From Scortum barcoo (Eukaryota > Chordata > Actinopteri > Centrarchiformes > Terapontidae): 64,000 nucleotides of DNA. Under the pieces are notes generated by a model, which was given only the letters and a program-made list of their open reading frames with translations, was not told the origin of the DNA and did not search any database. Below, one piece after another: positions 13,673 through 30,400 of this stretch (its first letter is position 1; each line of letters starts with the position of its first letter). The DNA lies in contig CM041553.1 of NCBI GenBank assembly GCA_023238725.1, forward strand, positions 15,935,501-15,999,500, read 5' to 3'. The position numbers and the translations under genes are program-made.

Positions 13673-13965
13673 CAAGATAAGATAAGATCCTTTATTGATC
13701 CCACGTTGGGGAAATTCCACTGTTACAGCAGCTCAAACACAAAGTAAAAGAGACATTAAATAATAGACAAAATAGCACACAAAGACACAAAAAACAGTAT
13801 GTACAATAAATAGTAAATAATAATAATAACAGAAAAAGAAAGAAATAGAAACAGTATTTATATACACAGCCTCACCCAGTTAGATGTGCAAACATCAAGA
13901 AACAATGGCCAGCTGAGTGTTTGACTATGATTTGTTGAAAATGGTGTTACTCAGGTTGCAGTGAC
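13673..13965 (-). mobile_element. LINE 3'-end fragment (GATAA-tailed family)
   Basis: The sequence starts with a short (AAGAT/GATAA)n tail followed by CCTTTATTGATCCCACGTTG and GGGGAAATTCCACTGTTACAG, then A-rich sequence with AATAAT runs. A related copy lies at 30905-31065 with the same order of parts. The microsatellite-tailed, 5'-truncated shape is typical of fish LINE 3' ends. The A-rich plus strand and tail position place the element on the minus strand. The exact family is not certain, and the inner boundary is approximate. Confidence 0.6.
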
Positions 13966-16011
13966 CAGTTCTTACTTCGCTCATGATGTGACCACACTAC
14001 GACCTTTTTGATGCTCATTTTTATTGGCAGCAAAAGCATCCCATAATAAAACTTAAATTCATCCACATGGTGACAAGAACTACCCCAAACATGTCCCCTT
14101 TCTTAATAACCCAACTGTATAACCTTTAATCTCTGAGATTTACATCAATGTTAGTTATCTTGTGTGTCCTGTGACATTCATTTATAAAGCGCTACTGTTG
14201 AAGCACCCAAACTACCTCACATTTCTTCTCTCATTTAAATGCAGTAACTTTTTAAACTTATTTATCCCACTTATGTTCACACTAATGTTTTCATAACTGA
14301 TTTCATTTCAACTGATTGCTGAGCACCTTTTAAATGTAATGAACTGGAAACTGCTGTCAAACTTAGGTCTTGCATCCCCTTCTGTTTTAAAGCTTTATTA
14401 TCTGATGTTTTGATGTTTTATTGTACCGTCTTTTTTCCCTTGCTGCTGTGCTGTTGTTTCTGTCTTTGCTGATTGTGTTCTGTGAATGTTTTGTCTTCTT
14501 GGAAAATGTGTTGATTTTTTTCACTGGAAAAGGTTTATGACTGCCCTGACAGAGCAGCCATAGTCAGTGATTGTTAACATTGTACTTTATTATACAGTTT
14601 GTGTTGTTTAATCATGAATATCAAGGCAATTTTAGACTGTTCTTATTTCTTCAAGAGGCAAAATTAACCAGACTGCGTTAGTTCTGTAGTCTGGGCACAT
14701 TTACAGGAAAGTTTTGCTCAACAATTTCTTAGACAGTGATTTGGATTTAACTGGAACTGTATTTGTATGTATTTTCTGAGATTAAACACTGATGGAAGAG
14801 ATCAGTTATTTTATGAAAGTAAAATAAAAAGCCTTTTGGGATGATCATCACCTAACTACTTTTTAGAGTTGTTGGTAAATACTGAATTACAAGGGAAGAA
14901 GTCATTTTTGGTACCATCATGATAAACATGACATACTTTGATCCTAAATACTGTTATACTGCTATACTTATATACTTCTGTAATTTAAAAAAAATGTTTA
15001 AAAATGATTCTGTACATTATCTGATTTTTTAAAGCCTAGTTTTGTATTTAATGTGTTTATCCAAAGACTGATCTATTCCATCTCATTTCCTGCTCATATC
15101 ATTGTTGTCTTCATGTTTTTGATAAAATTCATAACTTTTTTTTTCTAATTTATAAAATGAGCGTTCAGCAGCTGCTTTCAAGTTGAAATAACATATGACT
15201 GTCTGATATCAGTACTCTTAAAGATGATTTGTGAAGTGCAAAATATTTAAGATTTATTTATTATTTAATTTAATTATTATTATTTAATTATTTTAATTAT
15301 TATTTAATTTAATTATTTTAAAAAGGAAATAAGACGGGTTTTCCTCTGACAAACTGGGGCGGTACTTATCTTTACATCACAGCCCTTCATCTACTCTCTG
15401 GCACCCTCCAGTCGGCGCATGCTCAGTGACTCAATGCCTTCATTGTGTTGATTTTATAATCTGGTCATAACCATTAATTAATATGATTCATTGGCCTATT
15501 CAGTGGAGTTTGTTTATCTTGATTTGAATTTTAGGAAAATACTGTGCAACTCTTGAGCTTTTTATCTCTTGGTTTCCTTCTCTCATATTTTTATATGCAG
15601 ACGGAAAACAGGTATAAAACAGACAAATAAACAATTATCAAGATACAGGAAATACATTAACCCTTGAAGACATTTTTTACATTTTTACACAGTTCTTTCG
15701 TTTAAGCGCCGTATTGTGGATACTGCCTTTATATTTATTTTATCATATTTTTTTATGATACTGTCTACTTCATAATGTTGTCTATTTTATATTTATTTGA
15801 TACTTCTGACTTGTAGTGCTTGTTTTTACGCTTATAGTTTCCTACTTACCATGCTTAGAACAAATAAAGACAAATTCCTTGTATGATAAAAGCAAACTTT
15901 CTAATAAAGCCGATTCTTATTCTGTTCAGTAAATTTAATTCAGTTTCATTTATGTGTTTTATTGTTCGTCAACCTTCAGCAGAGTCTTAGTAGAAGACGG
16001 CAGCGGACCAG
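13966..16011. other. acer2-rps6 intergenic spacer
   Basis: This is AT-rich DNA between the two divergent genes, including an ATTATTTAATT-rich patch at about 15250-15325. I see no exon, RNA gene or intact transposon here. Confidence 0.5.
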
Positions 16012-16073
16012 TTATCGCGAGAACATTTCAGGTTATGTGAGACCACGGAGCGGATATCCGGTCTCTTTTCCGT
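16012..16073 (+). promoter_or_regulatory. rps6 core promoter with TOP-type start
   Basis: A TATCGCGAGAA motif lies at 16012-16022. It matches half of the TCTCGCGAGA promoter element found in many vertebrate housekeeping genes. About 40 bp downstream is the pyrimidine tract CTCTTTTCC (16063-16071) followed by GTGGCGG. This closely resembles the 5' terminal oligopyrimidine start of mammalian RPS6 mRNA. The tract is about 33 nt upstream of the ATG, so the 5' UTR would be very short, as is usual for ribosomal protein genes. The exact start base is inferred. Confidence 0.65.
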
Positions 16074-16103
16074 GGCGGACCGTCGAAGGGCCGGTTTGTC
16101 AAA

Positions 16104-20860
<4,757 letters not shown>

Positions 20861-20873
20861 ATTCAGAAACTCA

Positions 20874-20879
20874 AATAAA
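20874..20879 (+). terminator. rps6 poly(A) signal
   Basis: AATAAA lies 13 nt after the stop codon, giving the very short 3' UTR typical of ribosomal protein mRNAs. Confidence 0.85.
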
Positions 20880-21508
20880 GTCATGTTTTGCTGAAAAACT
20901 GGTCCATTATTTTATCAGTACCTAGGTACCACTTGTGAAAAATGTTTACCAGTTGAACCATGGTAGGTGATTGACAGATTGAAATGAATCACTGTTGGGT
21001 ATGTAAACTCCCAATAAAGCCAGTTTGTTGCTTTAAGACCTGAAACATGCACTTTCAAGGAAAGTAAAGTGTTAAATACACTGAATTTAGTCTTGTATGA
21101 GTTCTCACGTTTGCAAGAAATGACACTCAGCAAACTTCAGTTAAACATGCATAATTGGTTGGAAATTGTTACTGTTCAAATTATTGGTCACTCTAAGACA
21201 TTTCTGGTGGACCTCTGCTATTGTCACTTATTCTAAACTATTGTGGTTTTATAACCAGATAAAGCCTGTATGTTCAGCCTCTGTAGTCAACCAGAGGTCA
21301 GATAACATGGAGGGTTTTAATCACTTAACTACACAATTAACTGAGTTTCCAGTTTTGATTTGCAGTGTGTGTTGGCCAGTCTGAACAGCTGCCAAAGGAC
21401 AAGCAGGCTCAAAGTTAATGAATGTTCAACTTTTATTTTACACCAATATTCAGTTACACCTTGTTATGTATGTATGGGACAAACATGTCTGACAATAACA
21501 GTACACTA

Positions 21509-24500
21509 TCAACGACGAACACAACCTTTAACGTTACACCCATTCTCAAACTCAGACTTCAGTGTTGCCCTCCTCATTCGGCAGGTGGGTGTAGGTGGTG
21601 GGCGAACCGGGACCACGTCCTTGTAAGTTGAGATCTCGGCTGCATTGAGACTTTTTCTGTCTTGGTGTGACGGGTACTGTTGGGATGGTGGGCAGCCTAA
21701 GTTATACATCTGGGAGACAAAGAAGAACACTGACACAAGTTGATGCTGCACGTACTGAGGCAGCCCCTGGATACTCCAGGCCACTGTCAGCCAGCTGCTC
21801 TGGAGGTCCTTAACCAGACCTGAAGACCTGGACAAAGTCTCGATTACCTGTTGAGCAAAGTACAATGGTTTATTGATCCCAGATATTTTGACTTAAAAGT
21901 AATTTAACAGGTGTGTGAAATGACTTAAAGAATATGTGCACAATGGCTGTTTTGCCACCAAAGACACTTTGACACGTCGGAGGAGGAACAGCTCGGATAT
22001 AAACAATCAAACTAATGACCAAATTTAGCTGCACCAGTTTCAGGGACCTGGTGTCAGGCATGCTGGCTCACAGAGACAGAATAAAATATACAATATTAGT
22101 AATAACATCAGTGCTTTTAGTCCTGAGTCAAAATATTTATTATTAGTGCTACATGCTTATCTTCACAGTAAAAGTTAAAATAAGAACAAATATTAATTGG
22201 CCTCATGTCTTATAAATATTTAGTAGAAAATGTCACATGGCTTCATAAGAACACCACCACATTGTGACTACAAAGACAACATGCTAATTACTGCCAAACA
22301 GGCGAATGCTTGGTTCTTGAGCGAGTTCAATCTCACAGTTGTTCTAACAGCCATGTCATTTCCTACAACAACTCCAATATGAAGTCAGTGTCACTTTGAA
22401 TGATCTGATGTTCTGTTTCTTATAAACATGCATGCTCCTATACTGCTAAACCCTTCCACCTTTTGTTAAAAAAGGTATAACACGTAGGATTTCTTTCCCC
22501 TCCTCTCCAGCTAAAAGCACTCGCTCTTCTGATGGTGTTGTGTGCTTACAATCTAGCACCTGGTTGCAACGCTTTTTATAGAGTTGAGTGCTTCAAAACC
22601 GAAACGCTGTTATTGGCAAAGGGGCTATACACCAATGCACAAAAATCGACACCTAGGAAAATAAGAAAATACAGACAGTGAGCAGGGAGACACACCACCA
22701 CACACCTCTAGCAGTCCGTCAGTGGTGATTAAGGGGGATCATTTCTGTACGAGTCTATACATTTTTTTTTAAATTAATTTCTCATTCTAAATCCTACTTG
22801 TTATACCTTTAATGCAATTGTTTAACATTTTAGAAAATGATACGCTTTCTTGCAGATCAATACATCTGCAGTCTTGCCATCACTGAGGTTGCCAGGCAAC
22901 AAGTGGAAACTCCAGGAAGGAGGAACGCCACATTTCTTAGTTTTATTCCCAATAAACTCTGAAGTCAAGTATCTACTCTACTTAGGATAATAAATATTCA
23001 AGCACAACTCTTGTACTTTTGTACTGATTAAAACTAGTTGTAATGTGTTAACTTGTGAGTCTTGTAGGCAGATATTCTGTTATCTTTGCACAGTTCTCAT
23101 CCATCTCTCAGCAAGAAAACAAAAGTATTTCCCTTAACAGTTTAAAAGTTTAAAGGAAAAAAAAAACTATTCATTTGAATTGTATTCACAGCACACCTGA
23201 ACAGATTGCATCTTGGACTCCACCATGTGGAAGGTCCTCCTACACAGCTTGGTGGCAACTGAAACCAGCCGCACGGAGTAACTTCTCCTGAGCTTTGCTG
23301 CCACAAAACCCTCCAACAAGCGGGCGGCTTCCTCTATAAAGTCAGCAAGAAGATATTTTGAGTGACGGCGAAGGCAAGTGCTAGTTTTTATATTTGTCTT
23401 CTAGCTTGTTTGGCCTCAGTAAGTCTGCGTACCTTGGTCTTGTTCAGTGGGAGGAAGCACTCGGTCAATCAGAGCTTCAGACAGGATCAGTGCAGAGTCC
23501 AGTCCCACGCTGGCCACCCTGATGACTCGTTCCACAAGCGGCTGATCAGTTGCCTGGTCGTCGCCCTGCTGTGTCTGGCCCATCAGCCATGTGACCGTGT
23601 GCTGTACGCAGTCCACTGTTCCATTAGCTGCAATGCTCACCACATCCTGGATCTCGTGCATCTTGTTCTTGGCGGTCGTGACAATCTGGGTGAAATGGGG
23701 TCAAAACCAGGAGAGTTTTTTCTCTCCCCCTTGGACAGCTGAGAAATTTTTGTGTGTCACTCAAGAAAAAAAACAACAAAAAACAAAAAAAAAAAACAAG
23801 CTTACCTGCTCTGTGGGTGTGCAAAGCACTGGAAATGTAGTCTCCAGCCAGTCAAGACTTTTACATGCAACGTCATTTGCAATGGAAACTATAAATATCC
23901 GAAACAGTGACACCATTACTCACGTTTTCTCATTTCTACAATAACACCTGCAGTTTTCATTTAGCAGAACTAGTTTTTGTCCAAAAAGCCCCCTAAAAGC
24001 TATCACCTATTTGGCACTTCATCTTGAGTAAACAGAAATGATTTATTTGCCGACAGGTATCCTGTTGATGTATGAAATGTGTTTTAGCTATGTGACCTTA
24101 TAAGGATTAAAAGGATCATTTGTTCTTGACAGTCTTGTGTAAACTGTTGAAATATTAATTGATAGTTTGGGTTTTTTCCTTTTTGGTTCACAGATTTTGG
24201 AAAGCTGGATCCCCCAATAAACCTTGTATTGTGCATTAGAGCCAAAACAATGAATCTGTAATTGTCAATCGACAAAATGAATAAGCAAAAATGTTGATAA
24301 TCAAGCTATTTCTTTCAGGAAAAAATCCAAATGCTACTTCAAATGTCTGAAATGTAAAAATTTGCTGCTCTTTTCTCATTTAAATGATTGCAAGTTAAAC
24401 AACTTTGGATCTGAGACCAGTTGCTGTACAATTCAAGCACTTTGACGACTTCGCCTTGGCCTCTGCAAACTTAAACCCCACTGCAAACTCACTTCTTTAA

Positions 24501-25126
24501 TCCACGGCTCGCATCCACATCCCATTGTGAATGTAAGCAGCGTGGCCTGACAGTACTCACTCTGGGGCTGCAGTTTAACCATGACAGGTGACGCTCTGTC
24601 CCCTATGGCCGTCACGCTGCTCTCCAGCACCTCACACACAGATTTCAGGTTGGGGTGGCAGCGTTTTGTGTCGATGTACAGGACCGACAGCTTGATGCAA
24701 GCTGAGCGAACCACCGGCAGCTTGGCCAGTCTGGCAGCTGCACTCGGCACCTTCTGCAAGACAACAAAAGGGGGACCAAAAAAAAGGCCCAGATACAGTA
24801 CATGAAGGGTGGTTACAGTAAAATAAATGGTTAAATAAATATATAGCTGTTCTTTATCAGGCCATCTTTGGTCATTAATAGAAAATCTTCCCAAATTTGC
24901 AGGAAAAATATTTAAAGTCCAAGTGGCCCACATTACTTAAAGGGCCTTTAATTGAGGAATTTGGGAATCTGACATCTAATCCAACTATTTAAAAATAAAA
25001 ATATGCTTAAGAGCCATCTGGATCCTAAGCATAAAAAAAATTAAAGGGTAAAAGAATAAAGCAGGTGTGAGTCAGCTGGGTTAATCTGCCACCATTTTCA
25101 CTCACCTGGTTGTTGTTCATCGGCAT
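21509..25126 (-). CDS. Perilipin family lipid-droplet protein (perilipin 2/6-like), six coding exons
   Basis: Perilipins coat lipid droplets and control access of lipases. Coding exons, in transcript order, are 25106-25126, 24561-24753, 23806-23888, 23433-23685, 23197-23333 and 21509-21847, giving 1026 nt and 341 residues. The N-terminal PAT region is clear: KLPVVRSACIKLSVLY, then HPNLKSVCEVLESSVTAIGD and VMVKLQPQ, matching the perilipin 2 block around YPYLKSVCEMAENGV and KLEPQI. Next come CKSLDWLETTFPVL and a weak amphipathic region. The perilipin 2 C-terminal cleft motif (NWLVGPFYP) is absent. Instead the tail carries RRAT (321-324, Thr324), a PKA consensus. The short length and tail fit a divergent teleost paralogue such as plin6 at least as well as plin2. 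A spliced 5' leader is likely (donor at 25261, acceptor at 25136). Intron 5 holds a MITE. Confidence 0.85.
22471..22810. mobile_element. MITE with 22-bp inverted ends
   Basis: The left end starts AAAGGTATAACACGTAGG and the right end is its complement with one mismatch (CAAG for CACG). The 340-bp body is non-coding. It lies in the last intron of the perilipin gene. The terminal sequence resembles a common family of fish MITEs. A target-site duplication is not obvious because both flanks are T/A-rich. Confidence 0.75.
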
Positions 25127-25260
25127 ATTTGGCACACTTTGATGGAGGGAGGGGTGGAGAAAGAGAGACAGAGGCCTTCATGTGAGCAAAAGTTTGAAAT
25201 ATAACCACATTTGTAGCCTGCAGACTTAATAAATAAAGAAAGAAATACTAAAACACTCAC

Positions 25261-25345
25261 CGTGCTGCTCACATCGCCTGGAGGTGAAACCAATTAGCGC
25301 TCACCTGTGATAGGAAGCTCTGCGGCTGTTCTCGCGATATCTCGA
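25261..25345 (-). promoter_or_regulatory. Perilipin 5' leader exon and promoter region
   Basis: On the minus strand a good donor (CACG followed by GTGAGTG) ends a probable non-coding first exon at 25261. A TTCTCGCGATATCTCG string (25331-25346) upstream resembles the TCTCGCGAGA housekeeping promoter motif, also seen at rps6. The transcription start is inferred, not seen. Confidence 0.4.
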
Positions 25346-25830
25346 CGCGGCAGTGACGTGAAGGTAAAGTTCACATCAGTCAGAGCGCTTATTATTTATT
25401 TATTTGCTTGTTTGTTTGATTGTTTTCTGCCTTCGTCCTGTGTGAAAGCTAACAACACTGGCCAAAAAGATAAAAAGGGAATTTAATATTTTTATTTACT
25501 TTAATTCAATCATACTCACTATAATACCCTATAGTTTGTACTTTCAGTTAATTAAACTTAATTAACTAGACGTGTCATCAAGTGAAAACTACTTTCTTTA
25601 TAATCAGCACATCACACAGTATAAAATATTTGACAATCATTCTGAAATTACAGAAAGCATACTGTATGCTTAGATTAATCTTTATTTGTTGGAACACTTG
25701 TTTATATAATTTACGTGTTTCTCATATTTGAATTTAGTGGCAACAGTATATGACGTCGTATGTTTGTTTTGTAAGACTTCAGCTGGAGATCAACCCTGCC
25801 CTTTTAGGTCAGCGTGATTAAACTGATCGT
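25346..25830. other. Intergenic spacer upstream of the perilipin gene
   Basis: This is AT-rich DNA with a TTTATTTATTTGCTTGTTTG tract near 25394. I see no gene or element in it. Confidence 0.5.
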
Positions 25831-25912
25831 CGCTGTGAGCAGGATTTGAACCTGCGCGGGGAAACCCCATTGGATTTCGAGTCCAACGCCTTAACCACTC
25901 GGCCATCACAGC
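25831..25912 (-). tRNA. tRNA-Ser (anticodon CGA)
   Basis: The minus strand reads as a complete class II tRNA. The acceptor stem is GCTGTGA/TCACAGC, followed by discriminator G as expected for serine. The D arm contains TGGCCGAGTGG (A box). The anticodon loop CTCGAAA with CGA (25877-25879) is held by TTGGA/TCCAA. There is an extended variable arm and the B box GGTTCAAATCC. There is no intron and CCA is not encoded, as in eukaryotic nuclear tRNA genes. Confidence 0.97.
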
Positions 25913-27426
25913 TCTGTCAAGCACTTCAAAGAGAGCGATGAACCGAGAAATTTACGATGTGGCACGATTCAGCGTGGACATCATCTCTGACCTGTGTCCG
26001 TGAGGGAGCTGAATCGATTCGGAGAATGAAAGATGAGGATCAAGTTGTCCAAACCGAGGCGTTTCTCTTTGAGAACTGTCATGATTGAACAGGAACAGAT
26101 CAAAAGTTTCTCACATCAAACAAACCCCCTCCGTCATAGTGCACATCGATGTCTGCAGCACACCACAGAGGTGAGTCTGCTGAGTTTGGTCCAGGCCCTT
26201 GAGACGTGATCTACAGTGAATCCTCATCCTGATGCGGGAACACGAAGGGCCAAATAAATCTCTATTTCAGGGACACTGCTGCTGCTGCTGCTGGTGATGA
26301 TGATGGTGATAATAATAATGATGCTGATGATGATGACGTAATTGATCTGTGAAACATCCGCAGACAGCGTGTCACATGACTCCAATCAGGAGATCAGGCC
26401 CTGTCTGTGACCTGAAGGCCTTGAATATAAAGCCACTATAATCCGCCGAACAGCCACAGAAAAAAACCTGAGCATCTTCAAATCAAAGACAGATTACAGC
26501 TGTTTCGTGCGCCAAAGTAATCATCATCACCATCATCATCAATCGTCACTAAACTGTTTATTCAAATCTCCTAGGTGTTGATTGTCTTTATTTCCATCGA
26601 CTCTGTTTCTGCCATGTGGATTCAAAGTGAAATACGCAGACTGTTGCAGAGCGCTCACAGCCTCATGTGAATGTGTGTTTGCAGATTGAAAGCTCTGCTC
26701 CGGACTGATCACCGGGGGCTGCTGCTTACCAACAGGTCTTATCTGCTGCTGTGCGCCTCGAAGCAGATTGGATAAACACTCTGAGTGAAGTGGCAAACAT
26801 CGCAGCTGATTAACACTCGCAGCCCACCACAGCGCGACACCCGCAGTGTGTAATCACAGGGAGGCAGCCCCGCTAATCACCACCACACTTATTGGCAACT
26901 CGAGGCAGAGACGTTCATGAGGCGCAGACGCACCCAGCTCCGTACCCGCATATTGATGAGCACTGAGGTGATTCCCCCCCCCCCTTTTTAGAGGGACGTT
27001 TAGAGGGATGTTCCCGCTGCTGCTGCACGCGCGCTTCCTAAAGGCGAGCACGCTCCGAGCCACGAGGATCTGTCCGCGGTGCTGATGCTGCTGCTGATGC
27101 GGTGGCTGACTGCCGCCGCCGCAGCATCTCGGCGTGTAGCCGCGTCTCCTGCGCGCAACGTGCCCACAGAAATGTTTCTTCAGCGTGTCGGCATGCGTCA
27201 CGGTGCTGGGGAGGGAGGGAGGGAGGGAGGGTGCGTGCGTGTGTGTGTGTGTGTTGCTCAAAAGACTTTGCGTGGCAGCGGCAGTCACAAGGTTTGGGAC
27301 TGCTGCCCGCCGCAAAAATGGGAGACACAAGAGAAGCACGTGTAGTGGGTGGTCCTCAGCAGACGACTTTCACGTGGCCGCCTCAGAGATCAGTCCGGTG
27401 CGGCAGCGGCAGGACGCGACATCAGC
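25913..27426. other. Intergenic region and smu1 CpG-rich promoter
   Basis: Between the tRNA gene and smu1 I see no coding exon. There are CTG/GATGAT microsatellites near 26278-26338 and ATC-rich repeats near 26519-26545. A C run lies near 26975, a GGGA repeat near 27209-27230 and a GT run near 27236-27254. The last 400 bp before the smu1 ATG are GC- and CpG-rich and probably form its CpG-island promoter. Confidence 0.5.
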
Positions 27427-30400
27427 ATGGCTGCGGAGATGGAGCCCGCGGAGTAAGTGCGCCTTTCTTTTTGGATACATGTTTTTTTTTTAAGTTATTC
27501 TTCTAATAAATGAGTTTTCAGTGATAGTTTTGTTGATGATCACAGAAAAGTCATTCTCATCAGCCCACACGTGTGGCTGTGCAGAAAGAAAACACGAGTG
27601 TTTCTCAGAGGTGAGGTGAGAGCTGCGTGGGTCTGTTGTGGATGCTCATTACGCGTGTGATGTTTACGGCGTCGCTGACACTCACGAGGGGAATTTTAAT
27701 TTTGCTGTTGCGTAGTTCTAAAAAAAAAAGTTCCTTCTTTTAATAAAATGTGAAATTGTTCATTAGGATATGACACGATGTAGTAAAGTAATAAACTGTA
27801 TTAAAATGCGCAGCCTTTACATCTGTGTTTTTCTCCGACGCTGTTATTTATTGTCTGCGTATGGTTTGTGCACCCATGTGGCGTTTGTTTTATTGGCTGT
27901 GGAACCTCCCACCAGATCACTGATGCTGTTTCTTTATCGATATATGATAATATATACTGTTTATATACTGTTTGTTGTGGTCAGTGTGCTGCGCATACGG
28001 TCAGTTTCGCCTGTCAGGCTGCTCAAATGTCACTTTGAGACATTTATTGTGATGTTCTCGCCGATTCTGCTGACAGGGAGGCGGGTCCAGTCTGTCTTTG
28101 CAGCCACTATACAGAGTGTGCCTGTTTTCATCCGCATGTGCCTGTTGCTCTAAAAGGCACCCCGCCCCTGCAAAGGATGTGGGTGTGCTTTTTTGATTGG
28201 TTAGTGAATTTAGTCTTCCTGTGGGGAAACCTGGGGATGGAGTTAGACCCTGCTGCCAAACTGAAACTCGTATGGTGGTGGGTTTCTTTTGGTGGGATGT
28301 TAAATTTGAGAGGATGTGGCATAAAAAAGCTGGCATAGAGCATGAGTGGATGATAATTCAGTCACCAGGCAATGACACTGATCCACCTCCCTGCCCAGAA
28401 GTGCGTGTGAAAAAAAGGATGAAACTTCCTGCATGGTGGTGCTGATGGAGTGACAACAGAGATGCCTGGCAGGTGGCTCTGAAGTGGGACGAAAGTCGAT
28501 GTGAGGCAAGATCTCTTGTCTTGATTTGACGCCTGATTTATTTCTTCTTAGAGACAGTCCATGTCCACATGTGTGAGAGCATCTGAAAATAAAACAGTGT
28601 TTCACTGTGCAGTTTTTCATTTAAAAAAACAACATACAAATGCAGAACAATCATCCTTAACACAGACTGGTAATTTGAACGTCACTGAAACAATCCTGAT
28701 GCTTACATGACTTTCCCCCTTACACTCCAGAGGTTACTCTGCAGGCTTTGTAGGGAGGATTATCAGTCAGCATGTGGTTGTAAGTTGAACCTCTCTTGTC
28801 TAGTGTGATCCGCCTGATAATGCAGTACCTGAAGGAGAACAACCTCTACCGCACACTGACCACCTTGCAGGAAGAAACCACTGTCTCACTCAACACGGTG
28901 GAGAGCATCGACAGCTTTGTTGCAGATATAAAGAACGGCCACTGGGACTCCGTCCTGCTGGCTATCGAGTCCCTCAAGTTGCCTGACAACACGCTCATTG
29001 ACCTCTATGAGCAGGTGAGCTTTGCACTTGCATCTCTTGGCTTTGATTTAAAAAAAAAAAAAAAAATACCAACATCTGATGAGCTCTTTTCTCTTTAAAA
29101 GGTCGTAATGGAGCTCATTGAAATGAGGGAGGTGGGAGCAGCTCGCTCGCTCCTCCTCAGGCAAACCGACCCCATGATCATGTTGAAGCAGACGCAGATG
29201 GAGCGGTACATGCATTTGGAGAACCTGCTGACATGCTCCTACTTTGACCCCCGTGAGGTAAGACCGTGGAGGTGTTTGCCTTGAAACGACTGAACCACTG
29301 AGCGCTCTATAAAGTTAACCCCCCCTCCCTCTCTCCCCCACTGCAGGCGTACCCCAAAGGCAGCAGCAAGGAGAAGAGGCGCAGGGCGATAGCTGAGGCG
29401 CTGGTGAGGGAGGTCAGCGTGGTGCCCCCTTCTCGCCTCATGGGGCTCCTGGAACAAGTCGGAGTGAGTAGACGGATCAATAATCCTCTCAGTGTTCACT
29501 CTATTTATATGACAAGGGAAGCCACTTCGTCGATGTCCATGGCACTATTTGATAATCAAAGGTCCCAAACTATCTCCCTCATATCTCCTCTCTTCCACTC
29601 CTATCATGTCTATCCTTGATCCTTGATCAGAGGCTCTAAAAGGCCTTGAAAACATTTTTTTTTTCAATTAGCTTCTCTGTGTTGGGGTCCTACATGGACA
29701 CACATTGTCCTGCCAAAGTTAGAACAGCTTTGGTTCAATCAAAGGGAAGAGCAAAGTCTTAATTTTTTTATCTTGTTCAAGCTTTTCGCTGGTTTGAAGG
29801 GGGCTGAGTATGGGAAAAGGTGAAGTCACATACTGCTGAGTACCAAACAGTGTTAAAGCAGAAGTAGGTATCTTATTTAAGAATGATTTGTATTCATCTT
29901 TGCTAAAACTGTCACTATGTCCTGATCTTGGTACATGTGACAGATAATCTGTAAAAATCATCAGGCTCCACCAGCTCCACCTGCTGCCTCTAAGAACAGA
30001 GTCAAGACAAGTTTCTTACAGAGCCTCAATCGCATGCGCATTAAGCAGCATTTGAAATGTGACGATAGAAAAGAGTAAAAAATACTGCAGAAAAGTTTTT
30101 ACGTGAAAAGCTGGTGAATCAATGAAAGCAAGCTGCGACAAAGTGCAGTGGAAACAGACTTAGCTCCTAAAGTGTGCATCATGGTAGTGGGTGGAAACGC
30201 ACTTTAATTTGCATTTTCTTTTGCTGATTTTTCTGCAAATTCAGTTAAATTAAAAAATAAATTTGCATGGTCTCTGAGTGTTAAAACTTCAATAAATAAT
30301 AAATAGGGATGTGTTTTTTTTCTTCAACTCAGACTAATGCTCATTTAATCATGAATACTTAATGTAACAGAGAAGTTTTCTGGGCCTGTAAAGTTTTAGT

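Noticed and set aside
13287..13685. 132-codon plus-strand open frame upstream of acer2
   Set aside because: It lies in the GC-rich acer2 upstream region and has no recognisable domain. It ends in Ser/Leu/Phe low complexity next to the LINE tail.
26278..26545. CRISPR-like or coding trinucleotide repeats
   Set aside because: These are simple CTG/GAT/ATC microsatellites without spacers or a reading frame of note.
26854..27506. Several 90-160 codon open frames on both strands
   Set aside because: They overlap the CpG-rich smu1 promoter with GGGA and GT repeats. They share no protein family and conflict with one another.
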